Assembly: GCF_902143515.1 (NCBI RefSeq)
Contig: NZ_CABFVD010000006.1
Coordinates: 124,001 to 188,000 of the forward strand
Length of the DNA: 64,000 nucleotides
Source of the DNA: Hathewaya massiliensis
GTDB lineage: Bacteria > Bacillota > Clostridia > Clostridiales > Clostridiaceae
Direction of reading: 5' to 3'
Shown here in pieces: positions 8,813-17,599 of this stretch. The notes under the pieces are model-generated. The model was not told where the DNA came from. It saw only the letters and a list, made by a program, of their open reading frames with translations, and did no database searches. Each line of letters begins with the position of its first letter. Positions within the stretch are counted from its first letter, which is position 1. The translations under genes were made by a program, and so were the position numbers.

Positions 8813-8910
8813 GAGGCTGTCGCATTAATAATAAACACCACAATATATCCTGCTAATTTTAAATTTGCAAATTAATATATTGTACGTAAATTTATTAGCG
8901 CACAGCCCCT
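8813..8910 (+). repeat. 98-bp palindromic repeat, copy A (MITE-like)
   Basis: The ends GAGGCTGT and ACAGCCCCT are near-inverted repeats. Inside, CAATATAT faces ATATATTG around TTTTAAATTTGCAAATT, so the whole unit can fold as one long hairpin. It is one of three copies in the same orientation; the others are at 44243-44340 and 58593-58690. It has no coding capacity. Confidence 0.8.
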
Positions 8911-8921
8911 TCAGATTATTA

Positions 8922-8957
8922 ACCCCCCCATGTTGAAACCCATGGGGGGTACTTTTT
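8922..8957 (+). terminator. Strong terminator after repeat copy A
   Basis: ACCCCCCCATG (8922-8932) pairs with CATGGGGGGT (8941-8950), followed by TTTTT. It is unusually G+C-rich for this DNA and lies between the convergent helicase and lipoate ligase genes. Confidence 0.85.
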
Positions 8958-9015
8958 GCTTAAATCTATAATTCTGTATAATAAATAGATATAAATAATA
9001 AAAGTTTTCTAGACT

Positions 9016-10005
9016 TTACATAAATAATTTTATAAAGTCCTCATCACTTACATTTAAAATGTAATTAGATATTCCGATATTTTTTATAATATCCTTTATC
9101 TCTAATATATCAAATCTTTTATCAATAAAGAACTTCTCCAATTCTCCTACAGGCTTTTCCTCAAAGAAATCACCGTATACTTTAAAATTCTTTATAACTC
9201 CATCAACCACATTCATATTTACAGATACAGTTCCTGCTTTAAATCTCATTTCTTTCTTATAATTAAATTTAGGTGAATTTCCGAAATTCCATTCCCAAGT
9301 GCTATATTTAGTTTCGACTAATTCATTTATTTTTTCAATATCTTCATCAGTCAAAATATAATTTTTAACCTTCTCATTCCTATCTTCAAAAATGCTTTGT
9401 ACAAGTAATTCTTTAAATTCATTTACTGGTATATTTTTTTCAAGATGATCATTTATATTTGCAACTCTACTCTCCACAGATTTAATTCCCTTAGATTCGA
9501 ACTTCTCTTTTTTTACCTTTAAGGCTTTAGAAAGCACTGTCAAATCACTCATAAGCAAGATTGTCCCATGATGTAGCAATTTATCTCTATGAAAATATTG
9601 TGCATTTCCTGAAAACTTTTTATTATTTATTAAGATATCATTTCTTCCGCTAAAAGTAGCCTTAACTCCAAGTTTATCTAAACAAGATATTACTGGTAGA
9701 GAAAAAAACGTAAAATCATTTCTATGTTCTCTTGCATTATTTTCAATTACAGTAAAGTTTAAATTGCCAAAATCGTGATATACAGCCCCTCCTCCTGATA
9801 ACCTTCTTACTACTTTTATATTGTTTGAATCTACATACTCAAGATTTAATTCCTCATAAGTATTCTGATTCTTTCCAACTACTATAACAGGTTCATTTTG
9901 CCACAATATTAATATATCTTCTTTTAAATCCTTATGCTTTAGGAAATATTCCTCAAGAGCAAGATTAAAATATGGATTATTAGAATTATTAATTACGTTT
10001 ATCAT
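9016..10005 (-). CDS. lplA: Lipoate-protein ligase A
   Basis: This 329-residue enzyme activates lipoate with ATP and attaches it to a lysine of a lipoyl domain. The family core is plain: NPYFNLALEEYF at the start, WQNEPVIVVGKNQNTYEE, the RRLSGGGAVYHD loop (about 80-91) and the NDILINNKKFSGNAQ segment with the conserved Lys. The C-terminal ~85 residues form the usual accessory domain. Length matches the two-domain single-protein ligases. lpdA lies at the far end of the window, but no lipoylated E2 or glycine-cleavage gene is close. The ATG has a ribosome site in AGAGGGGGATATAC. It is monocistronic. Confidence 0.93.
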   Translation of the reverse strand: MINVINNSNNPYFNLALEEYFLKHKDLKEDILILWQNEPVIVVGKNQNTYEELNLEYVDSNNIKVVRRLSGGGAVYHDFGNLNFTVIENNAREHRNDFTFFSLPVISCLDKLGVKATFSGRNDILINNKKFSGNAQYFHRDKLLHHGTILLMSDLTVLSKALKVKKEKFESKGIKSVESRVANINDHLEKNIPVNEFKELLVQSIFEDRNEKVKNYILTDEDIEKINELVETKYSTWEWNFGNSPKFNYKKEMRFKAGTVSVNMNVVDGVIKNFKVYGDFFEEKPVGELEKFFIDKRFDILEIKDIIKNIGISNYILNVSDEDFIKLFM

Positions 10006-10103
10006 GTATATCCCCCTCTACTTGTAAATATTAATTTTAAAAATCTAGTTCTTAAGTTTAAGATACTACAAGCTTTATAATATATTCAAAATACAAAATA
10101 CCC

Positions 10104-10511
10104 TTACTCTTTATTTTGTTTTCTTTTCATACCACAACCCTTAGGCTCTACATAATCAAAACCAAATTGATAGTACAATTTATCTGCAGGTTTATTTGCA
10201 ATTAAACATACATAGGCATATTCATCTGTGTTTTTGTTTAAATAAGAGTCAATTTCCCTCATAATCACTTTTCCTAGACCCTTTCCTTGATAATCAGGAT
10301 CCACCATAATGTCAGAAATAACATAGGTTATCCCTTCGTCACCAACAATTCTGCCAAAACCTACTAATTTATCATTATCCCATAATGAAACAATAAACAA
10401 TGAATTGTTTAAAGCAATCTTTGTTTTTAACAAGTCTTTTGTTCCCATTCCAGTTTTTATCCTCAAAGAAATATATTCTTCCGCTGATGGCGAACTATAT
10501 TTTATGTCCAT
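10104..10511 (-). CDS. GNAT-family N-acetyltransferase
   Basis: This 135-residue single-domain acetyltransferase has the acetyl-CoA pyrophosphate-binding loop in VDPDYQGKGLGKVIM (Q/R-x-x-G-x-G/A), the preceding beta strand ISDIMV and the closing NKPADKLYYQFGF with the Tyr often used as general acid. The length is normal for the family. The acceptor substrate cannot be predicted. The gene stands alone; the 288 bases upstream hold AT-rich sequence without a recognisable feature. Confidence 0.88.
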   Translation of the reverse strand: MDIKYSSPSAEEYISLRIKTGMGTKDLLKTKIALNNSLFIVSLWDNDKLVGFGRIVGDEGITYVISDIMVDPDYQGKGLGKVIMREIDSYLNKNTDEYAYVCLIANKPADKLYYQFGFDYVEPKGCGMKRKQNKE

Positions 10512-10799
10512 ATAAACTTTAACCTCTCATCATACAATCTTTTCACATTAATTTATTTATATCAAAATTAATCATTTGCAGAACTAACTCCATAAAGTAA
10601 ATACATTTTTATATTTTTGTAGACATATAGTTTAAGATATTCATTTTCAATTACTTATTATAATCATTATAATATTTTAACAGTATATTAGCAATAATAT
10701 GTTGTTCTTTTATTTATAAATGCACTATTGTAATGGATTTTTATAAGTTCAGCAATAGTATATATTATTTTTATAGATATTATTTGAAAAGATTAGTTC

Positions 10800-12581
10800 T
10801 TAAACTATTATTTCTTCTATTTCTATAGAACTTTTTAATACATCCTCCAATTTTCCTTTTAATTCAACAACCCCATTTTTTAAAAAAATTATATTGTCTG
10901 CCTTTTCAAGTATAATCCTTCTATTAGATACAATTATACAGCTTACTCCATCTTCAGCAAATAACCTTGTCCAAAGTAATCTTTCTGTCTCCACATCAAG
11001 TGCACTAGAAATATCATCAAAAACAAGCAACTGAGGATTTCTTACAAACATACGGGCAGCAGCAACTCTTTGCATTTGTCCACCTGATAACTTTGTACCT
11101 TTTGCCCCTATAATCGTATCTAACCCATTCTCTAATTCCATAAGATCTTTTTCAAAAACAGAAGAATTTATGGTTCTATGTAAGTCTACATCTTTATCAG
11201 AAAGGCCCATAAGTATGTTATTTTTTACAGTATCACTAAAAAGATTAGGTAGTTGTGAGGTGTATGCGCTTATTGGTGGAATAAAGAAATTCTTTGGCTC
11301 TTTAATTTCTTCACCATTCCAATAAATTGTACCTGATTGTATTGGAAGTAACCCTATTAAAGACTTAAGCAAAGTAGTTTTTCCTGAACCTGTGCCTCCA
11401 CATATCACTGTAATTTCACCCTTTTTCAGCGTGAAGCTTATGTCCTTTATTCCTTTATCTGAACCTCCATATAAATAAGTTAATCCCTCTACTTCTAAGA
11501 TTTTAAATTCTTGTTCAGGTTTCTTATTAATTTCTTCATTATCTATTGAATCTTGAAAAAATTCTTCATTATATTTATTTAAATATATATCTTTATGCTT
11601 TACTAAATCCTCTGGTTTTCCTTTCATATTTATTTTACTTAATATATTTTTATATCCTACCTTTGTTTGTTTAAAATAAACAATAAAATTCCCTAAAGAC
11701 TCAAAACTGTCAGTTACAAAAGCTAAATAATATACAAATATACTAAAATCCCCCACTGTAAAATTACCTGTGCTTATAGCCCCTGCACCTAAAAGTAAAA
11801 TTACTCCTGTTCCTAGATTTATTGCATTATTATATATTGAATCTATTAATTGAGTTACCAATGAATCTTTTATCATAGTCCTATATCTTTTTTCATTCAA
11901 GTTACTTAAACTCCTCATTAAATCCTTTTTGGCTCCTGATACTTTAATTGATAAAATTGAGTCAAAAATCTCCCCAACGGCTCCATTAACAGCTCCTGTT
12001 GCCTTTCTTCCTTCTTCTCTATTACATTCAATATTTTTTTCTGACTTTTTAGCTATTTTAATTACTAAAATTAATGGTATAAAAACTAATAATGTTATCT
12101 TTATATTTATAAAAAGTAAAATAAATACAGCTCCTAAAGCACGTATAATTTGCCCTATAACTGTAGCAAGCCAAGAAATACTTGTTTTAATTTGTAATAC
12201 ATCATCTCTAAAAGAATTTATAGCCTCTCCTACTGAACTGTCTATAGCCGCTCCTCCATGCTTTTTCAATATGGAATTTAGCATATTTCTTCTTAATAAT
12301 GTACTTATATAAAAGTTATGTAAAGTACTCTTTCTAAAATATAATCTCACTATTAAAATATGAATTAATGATGCTATTGCCATTAATACTATTAGTTCAT
12401 ATGAATTAAATATTAAAGTACTCTTTCCTCCCATAATATCAAAAAATTCTTTTATAATCATACCTTCTATTAATGGTATAACCCCTCCCACAATCTCCAT
12501 GGAAATTATAAATATATAGAGAACAGGTTTATACTTTATTAAACTCCACATATAATGATTTTTATTTAATTTTTTTTCCAC
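10800..12581 (-). CDS. ABC transporter half, permease fused to ATPase (degenerate catalytic site)
   Basis: This 593-residue half-transporter has six membrane helices in the first ~310 residues and a C-terminal ATPase: Walker A GGTGSGKTT, Q-loop in YTSQLPN, signature LSGGQMQR, and Walker B LLVFDDISSALD. Walker B has Asp where the catalytic Glu normally stands, and the H-loop reads VSNRR instead of the usual His, so this ATPase site is predicted weak. That is typical of one subunit of a heterodimeric exporter. The start is GTG sharing one base with the stop of the upstream half (TAGTG), after GGGGAGG. Substrate unknown. It is last in an esterase-ABC-ABC operon. Confidence 0.9.
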   Translation of the reverse strand: MEKKLNKNHYMWSLIKYKPVLYIFIISMEIVGGVIPLIEGMIIKEFFDIMGGKSTLIFNSYELIVLMAIASLIHILIVRLYFRKSTLHNFYISTLLRRNMLNSILKKHGGAAIDSSVGEAINSFRDDVLQIKTSISWLATVIGQIIRALGAVFILLFINIKITLLVFIPLILVIKIAKKSEKNIECNREEGRKATGAVNGAVGEIFDSILSIKVSGAKKDLMRSLSNLNEKRYRTMIKDSLVTQLIDSIYNNAINLGTGVILLLGAGAISTGNFTVGDFSIFVYYLAFVTDSFESLGNFIVYFKQTKVGYKNILSKINMKGKPEDLVKHKDIYLNKYNEEFFQDSIDNEEINKKPEQEFKILEVEGLTYLYGGSDKGIKDISFTLKKGEITVICGGTGSGKTTLLKSLIGLLPIQSGTIYWNGEEIKEPKNFFIPPISAYTSQLPNLFSDTVKNNILMGLSDKDVDLHRTINSSVFEKDLMELENGLDTIIGAKGTKLSGGQMQRVAAARMFVRNPQLLVFDDISSALDVETERLLWTRLFAEDGVSCIIVSNRRIILEKADNIIFLKNGVVELKGKLEDVLKSSIEIEEIIV

Positions 12582-14319
12582 TAAGTAAGCGCCTCCCCTA
12601 TACCATTTTGAATTAAATTAGAATATTTAGAATCTTTATTTTCTAAAAGAATCTTCTTTTCTCCAATTTCAATAATCTCCCCATTTTCAAGAATCAAAAT
12701 ATCATCTGCCCTATTTAAGGTTGATAATCTATGGGCAATTACTATGCATGTCCTATTCTTTAAAATTTTATCAAAGCCTTTTCAATAAGTTTTTCAGTAA
12801 GGGAATCTATTCTAGATGTTGCTTCATCAAGAATTATAAGATTTGGATTTTTAATAAACACCCTAACAAAGGAAAGTAACTGTGCCTCACCAGCTGATAA
12901 ACTTTTACTTCCCATTTCAAGTTTAGTATCTAAACCCTTTGGAAAACTCTCATACCATTCTCTAAAACCTAAATCCTCTATTACACTTATAATCTCTTCA
13001 TCTTTAATCTCTTTTTTAAACATTGTTATATTCTCTCTAATAGTAGCTGTAAAAATTTGAACATCTTGAGTTACATAAGCTATACTCTTTGTAAGTTCCT
13101 CTTCCTTTATAGAACTTATATTTTTATTATTTAATAAAATCTCACCATTTTTTACGTCATATACTCTTGCAATAAGTCGTGCTAATGTGGTTTTTCCACT
13201 GCCAGTACGACCTAATACCCCAAGAACTCTACCCGGATACACTTCAATAGAAATATCTTTTAATACATCTATGCCCTCTTCATATTGAAACTCCACATGA
13301 TTTAGCTTTATTTCTAAAGGTTTTGATTCTACTAGTTTTTCTTCTCCATATTTAAGTTTTGATTCTACTCTAAATAAATCATTTACTCTTACAACACTTG
13401 CACCTGCTGACTGCAACTCTTGAAGGTTTACTCTAATTTCTTCTATAGGTCTTCTTAAAGTTTGAGTATAATTAAATATTAAGTAAGCTGTACCCACTGT
13501 TATAATACCTTTTTTCCATAAGTATATAGATATTAAAAAAGCTATAATATTTCCAAAAGCAAATATTATTAATGTAACTGACCATAAGGTAGACCATGTT
13601 AACTCTGCCTTACGGATTACAGGAAACATTCTTCTACTCATGTCATAAAATTTTTTCATTACATACTCTCTAGCTCCACTAGATGCAATATCCTCTGTAC
13701 TTGAAATATATTCTCCTAAGAATCCATAAAGTTCAGCATTTGTTTCACTTGCTTTTACCCAATACTTTTCCGTCTTTGACTTTACAATCCATAAAATCCA
13801 TATGGAAAGCATTGAAAAAATAGTTAAACTAACTCCAACGATTATATTCTCTCTAAAAAGCATTATCAAAACACCTAAAAGAAGTATTAAATTATTCACT
13901 ACATTTAACATAATACTTGAAAATAATGAAAATAATTGAGATACATCACCATCTACTCTTTCTATAAGCTCCCCTGACCTATGCTCCTTATGAAAAGACA
14001 TATCTAAGTCTATACAATGTTCGATTAAATCTACTCTTATATCATTAGTAGCCTTCCAAGCTACCTTCTCCCCTAAATAATTCACTAAAACACTGAATAT
14101 CTGCGCTAAAACTGCAATTAAGATAAACATTAAAGCTGCATATATTAGATTTTTTCCTACACTACCCTTCGCTGCTTCATCTATAAAATATCTTGTTATT
14201 TGAGGATTTATAAGATTCATAACAATCTTTAATATTGATACTAGCATAAGCATCACAACAGTAGTTTTTTGTATTTTTAAATATTTTAATAAAAACTCCC
14301 CATTTCCTTGTGTCTTCAC
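12581..14319 (-). pseudogene. ABC transporter half, permease fused to ATPase, frameshifted near the C-terminus
   Basis: The open frame from 14319 stops at 12760 after 519 residues (LIEKALIKF). The missing ~60 residues, including the H-loop AHRLST, continue in the -1 frame from the AAAATTTT run at 12762-12769 to a stop at 12581. One extra A would restore a normal 579-residue half-transporter. Six membrane helices precede Walker A GRTGSGKTT, a divergent signature LSAGE, and Walker B LIILDEATSRID with an intact Glu. The restored stop overlaps the next start by one base, as in an unbroken operon, which argues that the break is recent or a base-calling error. It pairs with the downstream half. Confidence 0.85.
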
Positions 14320-14367
14320 TTTCCTACCCTCATTCTTCCTAGAAATTTAATAAACAACTTATTTTAC

Positions 14368-15415
14368 CTAATCTTTTTTCTCACTTGAAAAACTTAAATC
14401 CTTAATCAAATTATAGCAATTTCTATATTCATTTAAAGAATTTTCTCCCATTAATGCAATAAGCCCTGTTGCAAGCTTCTCTCCCCAACATAGATAATCA
14501 TGCCCTGATGGAAATTGTTCATAAAAAACCTTATATCCCTTAGACAATAAAACATCCCTCATTTTATCTATACATTCCTTCATTACTGGCTCATCATCGT
14601 AAGGTCTGTCTTCTAAAAATCCGACATTTAAGTATAACTTTAGTGGCATTAACTCACTGTTTTTATACTTATTTATTAACCACTCCTCGTTCCACCAAAA
14701 GGAACCTGATTGAGCAAGTACATTCCCAAATATATTGGGAAATTTAAGAGCTATATATGCTGCTGACAATCCCCCTAAGCTTACCCCACCTATAATTGTT
14801 TTTTCTGGTTGGGTATTTACATTGTAATTATTATAAGTCCATGGAATTATTTCCGTTGCTATGAAATCAGTAAAACTTTCATTACAGGTTAACTCCTCAA
14901 ATCTATTATCATTACTATCTACAAAAACACATATGCTTTTGGGGATTAGTTGCTTATCTATTAGATTATCTAATACATTTTTTATATTTAGAATATTTAC
15001 ATGAATAAAACCATCTGTAAGTACAATAAGATTATTCTTCTCATTATTTTCTTCATATTCATATGGTTTATAAACCCAAACCCTTCTAGTATTATTTAAG
15101 ATATTACTGTTAAATCTATGCAAGTCTATAGTACCTTTTTTAGCCCCTTCCATAGGTTTTATCCACATATCAGGCTTTACATTACGTAATTCTATTAAGG
15201 ATTTTTTAGTTTCTATATCCTCTTTATTTTCTTCATCTTTTTTAAAAATTACTACATTAGGATTAAATTCATCTACTATCAAATTCTTGGATCTTTTCTT
15301 ATAATCATTATTTAAAGCATCATTTACAGAATAATTATATGAAAATATAATCACCTGCAATTATTGAATTATACAATTCTTTTATTCTAAGGCTTTCTAT
15401 TTTGCTTATATCCAT
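14368..15415 (-). pseudogene. Fes-like esterase (enterochelin esterase / esterase D family), frameshifted near the N-terminus
   Basis: The main frame (14368-15360) has the catalytic Ser in GGVSLGGLSAA and the His in PSGHDY, with the Fes-type VDEFNPNV and VWVYKPYEY strands before them. Its only far-upstream start is a TTG with no ribosome site. A much better start is the ATG at 15415 after AAAGGTGGTG, which reads MDISKIESLRIKELYNSI and falls out of frame at the TTTT run 15342-15345. Removing one T gives a continuous 348-residue protein. The family cleaves siderophore or other esters. It is first in an operon with two ABC halves, so the substrate may be what they carry. Confidence 0.8.
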
Positions 15416-15642
15416 GATTATTACACCACCTTTTTATTTTAATCAACAACATTATTCAGATTACTGCTATTGAATACTATCTATTTTCCTTCAAATGTCC
15501 AATAGAATGAAAATAAAAAACTTTGATTCCAAATTTATCCACGCTTAATCCGACCCTTCTTATAAAATTATTACTACAATTAGTTTAAACTTTATAATCA
15601 ATAAATAAAAAGATAAAAAACATTTCTGGGCTATTTATTATC

Positions 15643-15674
15643 TAAAAAGCTACCACCCATAAGAGCAGTAGCTT
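15643..15674 (-). terminator. Terminator of the CD3324-type gene
   Basis: Read on the minus strand, AAGCTAC pairs with GTAGCTT, followed by a T-rich end. It lies five bases past the stop. Confidence 0.65.
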
Positions 15675-15678
15675 CAAC

Positions 15679-15948
15679 TTACTTATTTTTATTATATACA
15701 ATTTTCTTTATGCTACTTTCTGAAAGAAAAAACTCTTGTGCTAAATCACTAATACAATCGCCACTTATAAAACGACTTTGTATCTCGGAATTCCTAATAA
15801 GCAAATACTCTCTACTTTTAGTATTCTCCCCCCATTTTTTCTTTTTCTCAGGCATAACAGGAATGTAAATATATTCACCTTGTATATATTTTTGAATTTC
15901 TTTAATTAAATTATCTGGTAAAATCTCGTCAACACTTACGTATTTCAT
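15679..15948 (-). CDS. CD3324-family small HTH protein
   Basis: This 89-residue protein matches a family common in Firmicutes with a fixed layout: a MKYVSVDEILPDNLIKEIQ opening, a QGEYIYIPV strand, a KKKWGENTKSRE motif and a C-terminal helix-turn-helix ending in FFLSESSIKKI. The helix-turn-helix resembles the Mor/C-protein type and suggests DNA binding; targets are unknown. GGGGCTGAGCTTA precedes the ATG, a modest ribosome site. It is a single gene with its own terminator, between the DUF402 gene and the esterase operon. Confidence 0.8.
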   Translation of the reverse strand: MKYVSVDEILPDNLIKEIQKYIQGEYIYIPVMPEKKKKWGENTKSREYLLIRNSEIQSRFISGDCISDLAQEFFLSESSIKKIVYNKNK

Positions 15949-16265
15949 TAAGCTCAGCCCCTTATATTTTGTTAAATCTAAGGAAGCAAAGCCTGTAACA
16001 TATGAAACGACTTAAGAAAAGCGACTAAATATTATCTCTGTGCAAATTGCCGCCTAAAGTCATATCTACAGACTTTGCACAGAGTAAAATACCCACAGCT
16101 TTCATAATACATCTACACATAATATCACTCTCCAATATATCTCTCATGAACTTTATACTATTAAATTTTATATTACCATAAATTCCTTAATTATTCAATT
16201 CCACTTAAGACTTCAAAAGATTTTGCTATATAAACAGAAAATACTTATTGCAATAAGCACTATGA
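15949..16265. other. Intergenic region with a perfect 11-bp inverted repeat
   Basis: CTCTGTGCAAA (16036-16046) pairs exactly with TTTGCACAGAG (16074-16084) around a 27-base loop that itself contains AGTC/GACT. The stem is G+C-richer than its surroundings and has no T-tract on either strand, so it is not an obvious terminator. It lies downstream of the DUF402 gene and upstream of the CD3324-type gene on the minus strand. A leader RNA, an operator or a repeat remnant are all possible. Nothing else is seen in this 317-bp gap. Confidence 0.5.
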
Positions 16266-16814
16266 TTAAATCATCTTTTCTAAATATTTATTGCAAAACT
16301 CACATAGTTTATCTTCTTCAAGAATTATTCTTTCCATAATATTTTTCATTTCATTATAAGCTAAGCTATATTGTTCCTTGCTTATAATATTCTCAATTAA
16401 TGCATTCTCAAGCTCATCTTCATCTAATAAAAAAACCTCACAATTAGGTAGCAAAACTATATCCAAATACAAGTCATCAAAGAATGGTATACCTTCTTTG
16501 CTAATGCCTATATTTTCTACTATATCAAAATACCATTGAACTATTTCTAATTTATTATTATACATAGTTGTTATACAGTATTTTGCATTTTCAGGATAAT
16601 GTTGCAGCCAGATATAACCATCATCTACAATACATACTTCTTTTTCTACTATTGTTTTAATTAAAGGACTAAGTACCTTTTCTAATTTCAAAATAGCTAC
16701 ATGTCCTTTAAAATCTTCTTCATTAAAGTAAGCAACTTTAAATTGTTTTTTTGCAATCCTTGACCAGCCAGGCCTATTAGCAAATTTTCTTTCCAGCATA
16801 AATTTCTCCTCCAT
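16266..16814 (-). CDS. DUF402-domain protein
   Basis: This 182-residue cytoplasmic protein fits DUF402, seen in the W-Y-FDI strand around residue 88 and the diagnostic FFDDLYLDIVLLP block (about 108-120), followed by LDEDELENAL and an acidic helix. Some DUF402 proteins (FAU-1, Ntdp) act on RNA or nucleoside polyphosphates using this acidic site; the activity here is inferred at best. The ATG follows AGGAGAAATTT only if a second start within the frame is used (MLERKF), otherwise a site near ATAGATTATGG. It follows the sortase gene by 72 bases on the same strand. Confidence 0.8.
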   Translation of the reverse strand: MEEKFMLERKFANRPGWSRIAKKQFKVAYFNEEDFKGHVAILKLEKVLSPLIKTIVEKEVCIVDDGYIWLQHYPENAKYCITTMYNNKLEIVQWYFDIVENIGISKEGIPFFDDLYLDIVLLPNCEVFLLDEDELENALIENIISKEQYSLAYNEMKNIMERIILEEDKLCEFCNKYLEKMI

Positions 16815-16886
16815 AATCTATTTAAACAATAGACCACTTTGTTTCTATTATAAAAGAAATGCAACAAACAACAGAGTCTTCACTAA

Positions 16887-17495
16887 CTACTTAATCTTAG
16901 CCTTAATAATCAATCTATGAGTTGCAACTCTAATAGGGGTGCATGTAATTAAGGTAAGTTCCGCATCCTTAGTATTATTCAGAACAGAAACTTCTTCTGG
17001 TAAAACTACAAATTTTTCATATACTTTGTATGTAAATTCACCTTTTTTTGTTTTAATTATTATTTGGTCTCCTTCTATAACCTCATCTAATCTATTAAAG
17101 TATTCATTGTATGTGTAACTTCTATGACCCGCTATAGCACTGTTCCCTTTTTCTCCTGGGTATGGGGTGCCTGTAAAATGTCCTACAGCATATTTTAGAG
17201 TGTTTACATCAACCCCCTCACTTATTGCTACCTTTAAATCTATTTTGGGTATTTTCATAATTCCTATAGCATTTTTAATCTCTGAAGAAGTAGAGGTTGA
17301 ATTAGATGAATTTTTTTTCTGCTCATTATTGTAACTATTTAATGGTTGTTCTTTATTTAGATCTATAATAGTTTTTTCAAATTCCTCTATGATCTTTTTT
17401 TGTTCTATATATCCGTTATATCTCATAAAAATAGCAGAACCCATTATGCTTATTCCTATTATAATTAAAAGTATACCTATATGGCTTTTCTTCAT
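16887..17495 (-). CDS. srtD: Class D sortase
   Basis: This 202-residue membrane-anchored transpeptidase has an N-terminal signal-anchor (about 7-24) and then the sortase barrel. The catalytic His is in AGHRSYTYN, the Cys in TLITCTP (the TLxTC motif of sortases) and the Arg in ATHRLII. Size and motif spacing fit class D sortases of clostridia, which attach LPXTG proteins to the wall. The adjacent adhesin, whose restored C-terminus carries LPKTG, is the obvious substrate. A strong AAAGGGGTG precedes the ATG. A terminator separates it from the adhesin gene, so it may have its own promoter or depend on readthrough. Confidence 0.9.
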   Translation of the reverse strand: MKKSHIGILLIIIGISIMGSAIFMRYNGYIEQKKIIEEFEKTIIDLNKEQPLNSYNNEQKKNSSNSTSTSSEIKNAIGIMKIPKIDLKVAISEGVDVNTLKYAVGHFTGTPYPGEKGNSAIAGHRSYTYNEYFNRLDEVIEGDQIIIKTKKGEFTYKVYEKFVVLPEEVSVLNNTKDAELTLITCTPIRVATHRLIIKAKIK

Positions 17496-17515
17496 AAAAG
17501 CACCCCTTTATTGTA

Positions 17516-17560
17516 AAAAGCTATGAAGCTTAGGCTAAAATAGCTCTCTTCATAGCTTTT
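17516..17560 (-). terminator. Terminator or attenuator between adhesin and sortase genes
   Basis: AAAAGCTATGAAG pairs with CTTCATAGCTTTT over 13 bases, followed on the minus strand by five Ts. It sits 40 bases past the restored adhesin stop and 20 bases before the sortase start. Confidence 0.8.
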
Positions 17561-17599
17561 AAAATCCTTAATTTTATAATTAGTTTTAACTATATTACC

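Noticed and set aside
12760-12769. Programmed -1 frameshift in the ABC gene
   Set aside because: The run AAAATTTT does not fit an X-XXY-YYZ slippery heptamer in frame and no downstream stem is evident; an indel is simpler.
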